From: Echinometra lucunter
Lineage: Eukaryota; Echinodermata; Echinoidea; Camarodonta; Echinometridae
Reading direction: 5' to 3'
Length of the DNA stretch: 64,000 nt
NCBI GenBank assembly: GCA_029962745.1
Contig: CM057167.1
Location: 17,791,704-17,855,703, forward strand
Shown here: positions 39,160 through 49,738 of the stretch, in pieces
Numbering within the stretch: the stretch's first letter is position 1
Layout of the letters: every line of letters begins with the position of its first letter
Notes under the pieces: model-generated
Seen by the model: the letters and a program-made list of their open reading frames with translations, nothing else
What the model was told of the DNA's origin: nothing
Database searches by the model: none
Program-made: the position numbers and the translations under genes

Positions 39160-39210
39160 GCATACATTGTTGTGGAAATAAATTTTTTAAATGAATTGAA
39201 ATTGAATGCG
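39160..39210 (+). repeat. LINE-like A/T-rich tail
   Basis: TTGTTGTGGAAATAAATTT followed by TGAATTGAAATTGAA. Same style as the LINE tails at 13755 and 33020; no coding remnant is recognisable upstream. Confidence 0.35.
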
Positions 39211-40074
39211 GTGCACGTTATACCATTTACGAATTGCTTGTAGCAAAATCAGAAAACTCTCTAAATTGGCAATGCAGTGAAATATAGTTGGTCTATCAAA
39301 ATGTTGTAATTTCTATTATCAATCTTTCATGTTGCATGAATTTCCCTTTTTCAAACTATATGTAAGAGAAAAACATGAAAGTAATTGTTGCCAATTTGAG
39401 GAAGGAAACATTGCTATAATTCAGCTCTTAAAAAAAAACTTTGTATTGCTATGATGAAGGTCAAAGGCAAAATCAAATGTTTGAAAAGTTACACATTACA
39501 GTGTGAATATGGAATCGAGAATCATCATCTGACAGAATCAAGTTGAGTTGAAAGGATGGACTCGGCGCAAATCCAGAGAATCGTACATAATTGCCGACAA
39601 AATTTCCAAACTCAGCACTGTCTATTGACAAGTGGCACAAATTTCGTTTGTCTTATTTATTAAGAGTCACTAGATTGCTATAAACAACCGTGTTGAAAAG
39701 CTCCTCTGGGGAGTCACGTCGAGATGAAAACTGAGTGCAAGCCTCACGGTATATCGTAAACATGCTGAACAGTCAAAAGGCTGAAATTAGTTCAAGCGTC
39801 ATAAACTCGGACACGGGATCAGTAAAGAAAGAATTGATGCTACTTTATTAAGGCGAAGACGACTATTTTGAGGAGACTGCAACTCGAAATAGTCCACAAT
39901 TTCATGTAACACCGAGTTCCATATATTTTCGTCGGACTTAATTTGGATTTATACGAGTGCATGGGCTGAGCTGGAAATGTCACTCAAGAGTGCTCATTCA
40001 TGAAGAACTCTAATAAAATGAAGCTCAAACCTCCTCATACTATCTACCTCACTCCTCAAAGAGTTGGAGTGAAA

Positions 40075-40232
40075 TTTCCAAATTATCTCTCAGGCACAAT
40101 CAGCCATGTTGGAAGACAAATAATAACGAATCTGTGTACTAGACCATGACAACCATGACAACAATGACTTTTCATAGTCTGATGCACAGGTTTTAATGAT
40201 TTTGTCTTCCAACATGGCTGCTGGTGGGAACA
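40075..40232. mobile_element. Hairpin element with perfect 20-bp arms
   Basis: CAGCCATGTTGGAAGACAAA (40101-40120) is exactly the reverse complement of 40201-40220. The pairing continues inwards with gaps (ATCTGTGTACTAGAC against GTCTGATGCACAGG). The total hairpin is about 120 nt. It could be a MITE or a transcribed stem-loop. Confidence 0.75.
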
Positions 40233-41345
40233 CTCTATAGTTTTAGTTTTTTAATTAAAAATAATGGCCTACTCAATAACATTCTTTCGAGCTTAAAATA
40301 CTCCCAACAATATGAATTAAAGATGTTAATGTAAGAGGTGAAACATAAAGCAAACCCTAGAAAAGTGTATTATTGAGATCTGGAAAGCTGCGTGTTTATC
40401 CCGTGTAAGGTTTCTTGCAACAAAATTTATCTAATAGTTGCATTCAGCGAAATTAAATCAAAGCCATTTCTACAGGACTGCATGTCATGAACACATGCTG
40501 GATAGTATTCTTCAAAACGAATAAATAAATGAAATCGAAAAAATCAAGTAATATGATATCTGCCAAGTACTCGAGGAATCACTTTCCCGCCATCAGTAAA
40601 ATAGAGGTTGAGTTCATGGCTTCTGTGCAGTACGATGGAGGTCACGTTTATATCACCAATGCAAGGTAAATGACATTTGGACTATAAAGCTACGTAATAT
40701 TCCCGCGATGAGTTATCAAATTCACACTTGATCGTGCTTTAGACCCGTCCAAGGCATCAGCCTGGGGGGATAATATGATAATATTGCCCATGGGGTTACG
40801 GGATAGATTTTCAAATGGATCTGCATGGGAGATTTCGTGAGGGAGACTATTAAATGCTCAACTGAAACAATGATTAAGTTGCAAATATATTGGAACTTGA
40901 ACTGGAAATTCCTTTTCACTAATGCCAAAATAAGATATAAATGCAAACTAGTACAAAAGAACGAACAAAGATTTAGCGAAAGAATAACGAACTTGAATCA
41001 AGTTCTGAGAGTGGGGAACCAAATATACCCGAATGACTAGATTAATATTACCATCAGTCATGTCAGTATCAATAAATCTGACCTAATCGTTAAACTCTGC
41101 AAATTATCAGCGCAGTGTAAATCATATTATCAGTATTTTCATGTGCAAATTGGCATTATTTCTGCTAACATGTTAAATTTGCAATTTTCATTGACATTGG
41201 TTCATGTCATAATACAGTTTTATTTGTTTCATAGAAATTAACAGAGTGGAAAATAAAACTAAAATGTTCCCAACTTGAAGAGGAAAAGTCGATTACACTC
41301 AGAGTATCTGTACTGATGATATGAGTTAAGGAGGTGCTGGTGCGA

Positions 41346-41371
41346 GTGTGTGTGTGTGTGTGTGTGTGTGT
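41346..41371. repeat. (TG)n microsatellite
   Basis: About 13 TG dinucleotides. Confidence 0.95.
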
Positions 41372-41949
41372 ATTGGGGGAGGGGGTACTGTTTACCCCTT
41401 CCGAACTCGATCCTTTAAGGTGTCATGCACAAAACCAACAAATAGGATCATGCACGCGTGGTGCACTTCATACCATTGGATTACACCTTCTCATGCCCGA
41501 TGAGTCCCATGATTTCACGGTCTCGATTCTTTCTTCTTTTTTTTTTCTTTGCACCCTCCGCTTCGTTATCATGGTTATGCTTTGATTAAATTCACGCCAC
41601 ATTTTGACCTCCCTCCAGACAGCTTTGGACCCGTCAAGATAATTCCCCGTGCTTAACCCCTTCGGCTTCGGGTGTGACAGCTGCCCTGCACGATGCTGAC
41701 CGTCTTTAGAACTAAGGCTATAATGAGCACATCTCTCTTACAACAAGTCAGTCATTTCAATTAAAAATAACTAGATGAAATGGTCCGATGGGTGCAACTT
41801 AAATACTAGTCTTATTTTAACTACCTTTTGATCATTAAATTTTGTGACTATTTTCTAGTCGTATCTTTGACTATTTCTTTTTAAATTTTAACTTCAATTT
41901 CCACATTCATAGCAATAGGAAGCCGTTTATGTGCAATAGCTGGTTCTGT

Positions 41950-42016
41950 TTTTTTCTTTTTTTAATCTTTTTTTTTTGGGGGGGGGGGCTGTTTTTTTTT
42001 TTTTTTTTTTTTTTGT
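41950..42016. repeat. T/G/T homopolymer cluster
   Basis: T-rich, then about 11 G, then about 23 T. Confidence 0.95.
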
Positions 42017-43131
42017 CCTGGATTATAATTCAGCGCCTATACAGTCTCTCTACCAAATTCATTGGACAGGTGTCACTTTATTCTTGAACGATTGGAGAAC
42101 GTTTCATTTATTCTTTTATAAGGAATCTACGTCTGCCATCAAGCCAACTCGAGATGACCTGCAGGTTATAGGGGTTAATGACAACGAGACTTCAAGTCAT
42201 AAGTCCGGTGGCTTAATAGTGCGATTACAGAAAGCACTTTATAACGGGGAGCGTGAAAATAAAGGTCTAATATGCTTATCAAGATAACCCACATAATTCT
42301 GAATGTATGGAAGCCATTTTGGGCTGATAATTTACTGAACTAGCAGAGGAAGAGTTGTCTCGTTTGATGGATCACACTAAGCGATGATAAGCTCTAACAA
42401 TCTTAACCATTATCATTCATCAATGTCTTCTGTCTGCAAACTAATAAATTCATGGAACGAAATTTAAGGCAGAATAACTAGACTAGAATGCCCTGAATAA
42501 GCACGCTGAAGCTTAAGAGTTTCATGAGTTTGATCGACGGAGCATGATCGCAATTCCCTCTGCCAAATGCACTTTTGCATAATATACAATTTCTTTTTTA
42601 TAATGACATCATGCACCCACTTACTCTCTCAATCCCCCCCCCCCCCCGCCATTCTGAAAATCATGGTAGGCCTACATCTTCGAAATTCCAATGCCTTCTT
42701 CCATTTATGCTGTTTTTGAAAATCATATTTTTTTCTTAATGACAAAAAACACCCTCCAACTCTCTCTCTCTCTCTCTCTCTAACTCCCATTCCCCATCCC
42801 CTATCCTAATTGACAGACTAAGATCCTGGAACATCTTCCCAATCTAATACATGTAGTACGAAAATCAATTTTTATAATCTCGAACTTCCAGGTTTAGAGA
42901 CGATAAAGATGATTAAAGTGTACGTCCAAACTATCCTAGTATCGTCATAATTATAACATGTATAAAATGCAATTAAAGATGTAAAACGAAAACGTTCTAA
43001 CGCATCAAAACACTATAAGCAACCTTAGCCAAAGGTGACATAATTGATCATGGTGATAATGACAATCATGATCACTAGAATGAACCTGTGGAGAAGAGGA
43101 GGAGGAGGAAGGGGATGGCGACGATGACAAG

Positions 43132-43479
43132 CAGGGGCGTCAATCCCTTTCATATTTGGTGGGGGGGGGGGGGGGCTGGGGGACACTCTAACAAAGGTCC
43201 TCAGCTTAAAACTTTTGGTGGACTTATTTTTTTTTTGGGGGGGGGGGACATAAACTACGTAGTTTTCTGACAAGCAAAAAAAAAAGAATTTTCTTAAAGG
43301 TCCTCAGCTTATCATTTTGGTCAAAGACATATTTTCTTTTGGGGGGCACACCAAAAACTTGCTAACAAACAGAAAAAAAAAGCTCTCAGCTTAAAACTTT
43401 GGGCCATACCTTATTGTGTCCCTCAACCCTTAAAAGTTTGGGGGACGTGTCCCCTGTCTCCCCCTTGATTGACGCCCTG
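43132..43479. mobile_element. TIR element (AGGGGCGTCAATC) with poly-G interior
   Basis: The left end CAGGGGCGTCAATCCC pairs with a right end that reads CAGGGCGTCAATCAAGG in reverse. Inside are G runs (43160-43174, 43237-43248) and three copies of a CTCAGCTTAAAACTTT-like word (about 43200, 43305, 43383), so the interior is itself tandemly repeated at roughly 80-105 bp. Confidence 0.75.
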
Positions 43480-43988
43480 TCACGCCCATGATGACAAGGA
43501 TCAAAAGATTTCTCCAGTTGCCAGACTATGGTTTCAGCAGAGGCCTAACACTTCATTAATAGCGCATACAGTGATAATCGGTCCAAGCGTCTCCCGACAA
43601 CGCTCCGCTCTTTCTCAACCCCTATCCCTACCTACCCTATACAAACCCTTAATGAACACCGTTCCGTTGAAGAGTCTAGATACCAGATACGGGGGCACAT
43701 GTCACCCCTCCCCCTTTCTATGAATGGCAGAAAAAGTTGGGGATTGAAAGAAAAGTCTAGGTATACCAGATATGGGACATGTGTCATCCTCCCCCTCCAC
43801 CGACCCCTCTCCCCCTCCTTTCCACGAATGGCAGAAAAAAGTTTGGGATAAAAAAAAAAGGATAGGGGAACAGACAACACGAAATGAAGATGATACGACC
43901 CCCTATAACCCCCTCCCCTTACTTGATGACCTTGTTCTCTCACGTTTCATCCAGCCAGTAAACCCCGTGCCCGAACCATGACGCCAGT

Positions 43989-44048
43989 AACCACCCCCCC
44001 CCCCCCCCCCCTCCGTTCCCTCTCCACGATGCCTCCATACGCCACTGA
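43989..44048. repeat. Poly-C run near an ATACGCCACTGA end
   Basis: A C run of about 17 nt (43994-44010) is followed by TCCATACGCCACTGATTG. That word resembles the GGCGGATCCAGG-type TIR end seen at 50774, but I could not find the partner end, so only the homopolymer is firm. Confidence 0.5.
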
Positions 44049-44365
44049 TTGCTCTGGTATCAGGCAAACTTCCACACATGCACAGCATCATACATGTCAC
44101 ATCACACCACATAATGTTACCATCCATTAACTAAAACAATACAGTCCTGTAATGTTATACCCCAGAATAGATTACACTCTTGCCTTTTTTCTGTCCGGGT
44201 TACTATACTGAAGTTTATCACTTGAAAGTAATAGACTTGGGTTTTGTTTCCAAGAAATAAAGCAGTTGTAAGTGTCAGATCTCATTCTGAAGGGTTATTA
44301 CATGACGATTCCTCATGAAATTCAATATTAATAGGGTGTTATTCTCTGCTCATCGAGTATCGTGA

Positions 44366-44366
44366 C

Positions 44367-44421
<55 letters not shown>
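44366..44421. repeat. Poly-C/(CT)n tract
   Basis: About 12 C then about 22 CT dinucleotides. Confidence 0.95.
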
Positions 44422-44423
<2 letters not shown>

Positions 44424-44616
44424 GTAACGCCAGTAGTAGTTTAACATCCACTGTAGATAGTGACCGCACATAATTTAGGGTGAAGGGCTCTTGTGGTACA
44501 GATGGTCCTATTGATTATACCTCATGATATTCAGTTTAACAAAAGAGAAAAGGCGAGAAAATGACCTTTTTTTCAATCCAGTGAGAGAATAGGCATAGAA
44601 GGGGACGGTGGACTCG

Positions 44617-45042
44617 TAAAGCCCACCGCACACCGTACGATCCGACTGCGACCCGATTTTTTTTTAAAAAAACTGCATTTTGCATTAAATATGAAAGTTA
44701 AACAAGTGAAATGGTCTTATTTGGAGTTCGGAATAATGATAGGAATACTAAAATCGAAATTTTGGTTAACTAAAGGAGTTGTGGTCGGACTAAAGGCCAA
44801 ATTGGCTTCAAATCGTAGCCGATCGCAAGCTTGCTATGACGTCACTACGATTCGGAATTAGGTTCGCTTTTATTCCTACAGGGAGGCTGCCAATAGACCG
44901 GAATTTCGATTTTATTAATTATACGACTATTCGGAACTTTGATCATTAAGATTTTATATTTTTGAATGTTCATATCAAATTCTATAACAAATTTTCCCAA
45001 AATCGGATCGCAGACTGATCGTATAGTGTGCGGTAGGCTTAA
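44617..45042. mobile_element. Harbinger-like MITE, copy 2, with TAA duplication
   Basis: The element 44620-45039 starts AGCCCACCGCACACCG and ends CGGTAGGCT. It is flanked on both sides by TAA (44617-44619 and 45040-45042), the TWA-type duplication expected of PIF/Harbinger elements (established). TIRs run about 45 nt. The interior shares CTTCAAATCGTAGCCGATCG with copy 1 at 24548-24960. No transposase. Confidence 0.85.
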
Positions 45043-46405
45043 AGCGACAAAGAAATGCGAAACATAATATTTCAGATTCCTTCGGCCCGAAAGAGAGGAC
45101 AATTCTAGCTTCGCGCAGGACGAACGAATGAAGCCTCACTGTTTGAAGTGAATACGTAGATGACAAACTGCAAACACATTTGTGACTGGGTGCGGATTAC
45201 GGTCATTGTGTATCTAGTTCTTGTAGATAAATGTTGACTCAAACTCTCAAAATAACCTTCATGTCTAAACTCGAGATGGGAGCAGATTTGTGGAGGTGAC
45301 ACGACAAGCCCTTCAGATGCATTTTCAAGAGGGGGAGATTCATAGTGATGGAGTTATCAAGGTCTCCGACATACCAGACCCTTTCTTAAAGTCGTGCGAC
45401 CTTTCTGATGTCTTTCACGTACACGAGCAACTTAATGAGTTCACGAGCTCTCACAACAATATAAAATCAATATTGAATTCACAACACGTAATCTATATAT
45501 TCAAATAAAAATGAGAAGTATCATTTTTTCATGTTAGAAGGCACTGTGAACATAGTGGACGAAAAATGTTATTTTGATCGGACTCTCTACAAAAGTATCA
45601 CCTGACCAAACAATGTATTAGACACAACCATTCTTATTTTGAGAAATACATAAGTATTTTTGCATTTTTCCTTTTTAAAACTTGAAAGCATGATCTGTTT
45701 GTATGTTTGTTGATGAGGGGTGCAAAAAAGTCAATAGAATTCTTTTCTTAATCATGTTAATTCTGCTTTTGGGGGTTCTCAAAGCAAACACTGAAAAAAA
45801 TCATCCAATTCAAAATAATGGCTTGTTCAAGCTTGTCGGAGCATCCACCGACATAACTGACATGATTTTATGCAAAAAGTTAATTGCATTCACTCAACGA
45901 TAGGTCAGAATTTTTAGACTCAATGCTACAAATACAGTAATATCCAATTTTCCTGTTAACACATTTTTGTTAACAGTTGACAGCTGTCACAAAGAGAATG
46001 GTGATCATACTTGATTCAGTTTATGTCACTTCATAAACCTATACAAGCTTTATGTTTTGGCTATATATCATTATTACCTCTCTCCCATGTTTTGACAATA
46101 CTTTTCAACTACTCATTTAAACATGTTTACAGGATTCAAAGTGCACCCCAAAATCTGATTTATACAAAGTCCGGTTAACACATTTATTTCGGAACATGAG
46201 GCGGTCATCATTATTCTTTAAATTTTTATTCATTTCACAGCTCATTTCATAATCATAAATTTAGAAAAGACAATCTAAATCTCATGACAATTTACAGGGT
46301 GTTTCTTCCTTCAATAAGAAAACTCACTTAATTTATATAACAATATATTTCCTTGATAAAATAAAATGAAATAGAAATTGTGAAAATAATCTGGGTTATA
46401 CTTAC
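45043..46405. other. Intron stretch next to GPCR exon 1, nothing recognised
   Basis: AT-rich sequence with several short open frames (for example 45290-45508) that match nothing I recognise. No repeats or RNA genes stand out. Confidence 0.5.
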
Positions 46406-47203
46406 AAGAACAGGCAACCACGTACAGTAGAAAAGAATAGCTACGACGACGACAAGTTTCGTAAATTCCCTTATCGATTTCCTCTCAGCGGACATTTCAA
46501 CTCGGTCCGCTTTAAGTCTCCTTCTAAATCTCGCTAGTCTAACCATTAGACACACATTCAGGACCAGGACTAACACCATGGAGATCCAGCCCTGGGATAT
46601 AAGGACTATTGGGAAGATTGTATGGTACCAGACCTCTGGTTGTGTGGCGATCCAGGATCTACAGAAGCGACTACCTTGTTTCGAAACGGCTGGAGGTGCG
46701 AGCCCCATGACCGGGAGACAGGCTACGACGAACGTCGAACCGAAGATGACGACGATCATAACTCGAGCTCGTCCGTGCGTAGTCCAGCTCTTGTATCGTA
46801 GCGGGAAGGCGACGGCCAGCCATCGTTCTAACGCCATGGCGGTCACTAAAAGCATGGCCGAGTTTTGAAGCCAGTAGACTGAAAATTGGTAGAAAATACA
46901 CGCCGCCTTGCCCCCATGCCACACCGACTCGGGACCGGGTGCGATAAAGCTGGGAAGGGACACGGGAAGAGGCAAAAGCACCGAAAAGATATCATTGATT
47001 GCTAACGTTCCGATTAAAATATCAGTCACCGTCCTCTCGGCTCGAGTTTTGAACCTGAATACCACTATCACTGGTAGGATATTTCCGAGTAACGTCAATG
47101 CTTCTGCTGATAAACTTAAAGCACCGCTCAGATCTCTCTCGGGACGAATCGGACTTCGCTCCTGCTCCAACCCCTGGCCCTCCCGATAGGCCATCTCGCC
47201 GTC
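46406..47203 (-). CDS. Class A (rhodopsin-like) GPCR, exon 1 (TM1-TM6), prostanoid-receptor-like
   Basis: The coding start is the Met at 47194-47192. An acceptor-like TTGTGTTGCTCAG|GAC (AG at 47205-47204) just upstream suggests a 5' UTR exon elsewhere. The exon encodes 263 residues with TM1 GN (37-38), TM2 Asp68 (AIND), TM3 Cys99 and ERW (123-125, in place of DRY), a second extracellular-loop Cys178 that should pair with Cys99, and TM6 FYCTWLP (255-261). The TM4/loop-2 stretch ACLPVMGLAPP...SRFCRSW resembles the ALPxxGLG...WCFxxW region of prostanoid receptors. The exon ends in phase 0 (CTT|GTAAGT) at the end of TM6, where vertebrate prostanoid-receptor genes also carry an intron (established). 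It joins in frame to TM7 at 9139. A plasma-membrane receptor; ligand unknown. Confidence 0.88.
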
Positions 47204-48520
47204 CTGAGCAACACAAAAGAAACAGAAGGAATTTCTCCTACCACTAGATAATCATAACTTCATGCATCCTAAGACAACAGGCGGCTAAAATCCAGTTAGA
47301 ATTCCTTGGTGATGACTCCATCACAGCAAAATGATGAGTTTTACTATCTCAATAATTTCGCGAAGAGAGAATACCATTAAGAAATCACAAGTCGTTCCTA
47401 ATCATTTTCATCTCCACACACCATCGGCAGTGATCGTCGAAAACCAGACGACAATGCAACGCTTTCTCGATATCGATCACCAGCAACTGAGCGAGCTACC
47501 AGCAGCAGAGAAGCGCCATGGCCAGTTTTATTAGCTTCATCGTTTGGTATCGAACATGTCGAAAGCACCTGCTGTAGAAGATAGCGCGCCAAAAGTGCGT
47601 ACGAGCGACCTGGCATGCGAGCGCTGTCTGATAAGATTCTGCGATCTGTGTATGTATGTAATTTTTACGTTGGAATAGGGTATTGACATGCAGACGACAC
47701 CTGTCTGACTTCGCTGATAATTCATCGGAAATTATATTTGGATTACTGATGATAAAGATATACCTCAATTTAATACAGAGCATATCACCACGTATTACTG
47801 TCCGTATATGGCTTACAAGTACAGAAAAGTGTGCGCTTTTACAGTTGCAAGAGAAAACAATGCATGTTAATTCAATTTTAACCCAGTCTAGCATAAATTT
47901 TAATAGCACATATGGCATAGAGGTCTTCTGTTTTCTAGTGTATGCAGCGAGAGCGACAAAGAAAAAGAGAGGGAAGGAGTGGGAAAGAATCATGAGAAAG
48001 GACAAAGGCATGCTCATCATTCATATTGAGCTAATGTTCATCTCTGGAGTGGTTTGAGAACTTGTTAAGAATTGCATTAAAGATTCTGATTGATAAACAA
48101 GGTATATATCATATCACTACGTTCAGCTGAAGTATGAACTAATCTAAAAACTTATCTGATTAATTTTGGTCTACAATTGTCAATTTTACACGGCCTTCAA
48201 AGCACAAGCACACCTGTGCTATAAATAAAAAAGAAATCAGGCAAAGTTTTGTAATTTGCTGCCTAAATAGGGATAAGCACGACAGCGGGTGAAGATCAAT
48301 ATACATGTAGATGTAGATAGTATTTGCATTACAAGACCGTAATGTGCAAATTACTGGACTAATCATTTACACTTTGGCTTTGGCAGGTGTAATTACAAGA
48401 AAGAGGTACACAAATATAATGAATGAATGTAAGCGGTTCCTTAATCTTATCAGTTTACTTTAAGGTTTATCAAGATGGTTTACCTTCAAGGGAAGGAAGT
48501 AATGAGATGGAAAGAAGTTG
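47204..48520. other. Upstream flank of the GPCR, no gene recognised
   Basis: AT-rich DNA up to the assembly gap. It would hold the upstream GPCR UTR exon and promoter if they are not lost in the gap. Open frames such as 47496-48020 on the minus strand show no recognised motif. Confidence 0.5.
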
Positions 48521-49020
48521 NNNNNNNNNNNNNNNNNNNNNNNNNNNNNNNNNNNNNNNNNNNNNNNNNNNNNNNNNNNNNNNNNNNNNNNNNNNNNNNN
48601 NNNNNNNNNNNNNNNNNNNNNNNNNNNNNNNNNNNNNNNNNNNNNNNNNNNNNNNNNNNNNNNNNNNNNNNNNNNNNNNNNNNNNNNNNNNNNNNNNNNN
48701 NNNNNNNNNNNNNNNNNNNNNNNNNNNNNNNNNNNNNNNNNNNNNNNNNNNNNNNNNNNNNNNNNNNNNNNNNNNNNNNNNNNNNNNNNNNNNNNNNNNN
48801 NNNNNNNNNNNNNNNNNNNNNNNNNNNNNNNNNNNNNNNNNNNNNNNNNNNNNNNNNNNNNNNNNNNNNNNNNNNNNNNNNNNNNNNNNNNNNNNNNNNN
48901 NNNNNNNNNNNNNNNNNNNNNNNNNNNNNNNNNNNNNNNNNNNNNNNNNNNNNNNNNNNNNNNNNNNNNNNNNNNNNNNNNNNNNNNNNNNNNNNNNNNN
49001 NNNNNNNNNNNNNNNNNNNN
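48521..49020. other. Assembly gap of 500 N
   Basis: Exactly 500 undetermined bases, directly followed by a poly-C run (49021-49031). The round length looks like a placeholder, so the true distance is unknown. Open frames across it are meaningless. Confidence 0.99.
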
Positions 49021-49031
49021 CCCCCCCCCCC

Positions 49032-49650
49032 TCCTCCAGAATTATAGGCAAAGGGTCTTCTAACTCTTGTCACTAATGTCCACTTGGCAACCATTAAATG
49101 TTTTCTCCAAAAGCATTTTTAGCAAAGTTCAACTCTATAATTATAACCAATTAGACCACGGGATGCTCATATATTTTCCTCATGAGCAAATGATATGGCA
49201 GAAACTTTTCCAACTTGCTTCAATAAATCCTCCAATTACAGAGATTTATGGTATAAACCAAAAAGCAGTTTGTTAACCTGCCAATTACCTTTTACACAGT
49301 GGAGCATATTTTAGACTATGGACTCAGAGGATGTTTGGGCAATTTACACATAGAAACTTCTAAAAATCAATATCAAAGTATGCTTTATGTATACAACAGG
49401 ACCCTGACAGCATCATCAGTATTGGCACAATTAATTTTAAAAATCAATAAATTGAGAGGTCACAGTAACAAGACAGAGAAAGACAATAGAGTCATAAGCT
49501 GATATTCCATGCATAAAGGCAATCACTTGTCCAGGCTCATTGTCACAAATGAATTCAGTGACGATGATTTCGCCTCAAGGAGGCATAAGTTCTCCATCTA
49601 GCTGAGGATAATGTTCTAAGGTAATAAATAAACAGATTGGATGGTTTTTG
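49032..49650 (-). other. 3' flank / probable 3' UTR of DCAF13
   Basis: Sequence just downstream of the DCAF13 stop on the minus strand. No clear AATAAA close to the stop and no other gene recognised. Confidence 0.4.
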
Positions 49651-49738
49651 TCATTCCACTTCCGATACGATGTGTTTCTTTCTCTCTGCTTTGTAGGGCA
49701 CTGATCCTGGCTTGCTGTGTTTCCTTCTGTTGTGCTCC
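49651..49738 (-). CDS. DCAF13: DCAF13 exon 10 (terminal)
   Basis: Completes a Lys, then EHNRRKHSKPGSVPYKAERK and KHIVSEVE before TGA at 49653-49651. The HSKPGSVP and KKHIV words match the family C-terminus. Acceptor TTATTCCCAG|GGAG. Confidence 0.95.

Larger units (their letters stand above)
9140..46405 (-). other. 37.3-kb intron of the GPCR gene
   Basis: Bounded by a donor CTT|GTAAGT (46405 downwards) and an acceptor TCTGCAG ending at 9140, both phase 0. It holds CT/GA/TTC microsatellites, G/C homopolymers, SINEs, a LINE 3' end and several TIR or foldback elements, listed separately. I found no convincing gene in it. Stretches without any recognised element include 9140-11430, 15890-17060, 25950-28600, 29000-31260, 38350-39150 and 39215-40060. 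No tool could confirm that a single transcript spans it. Confidence 0.65.

Noticed and set aside
45290..45508. 72-aa plus-strand open frame beside GPCR exon 1
   Set aside because: No motif and no conserved context; consistent with chance in AT-rich DNA.
48423..49094. Open frames of 180-217 aa
   Set aside because: They are made of N bases in the assembly gap.
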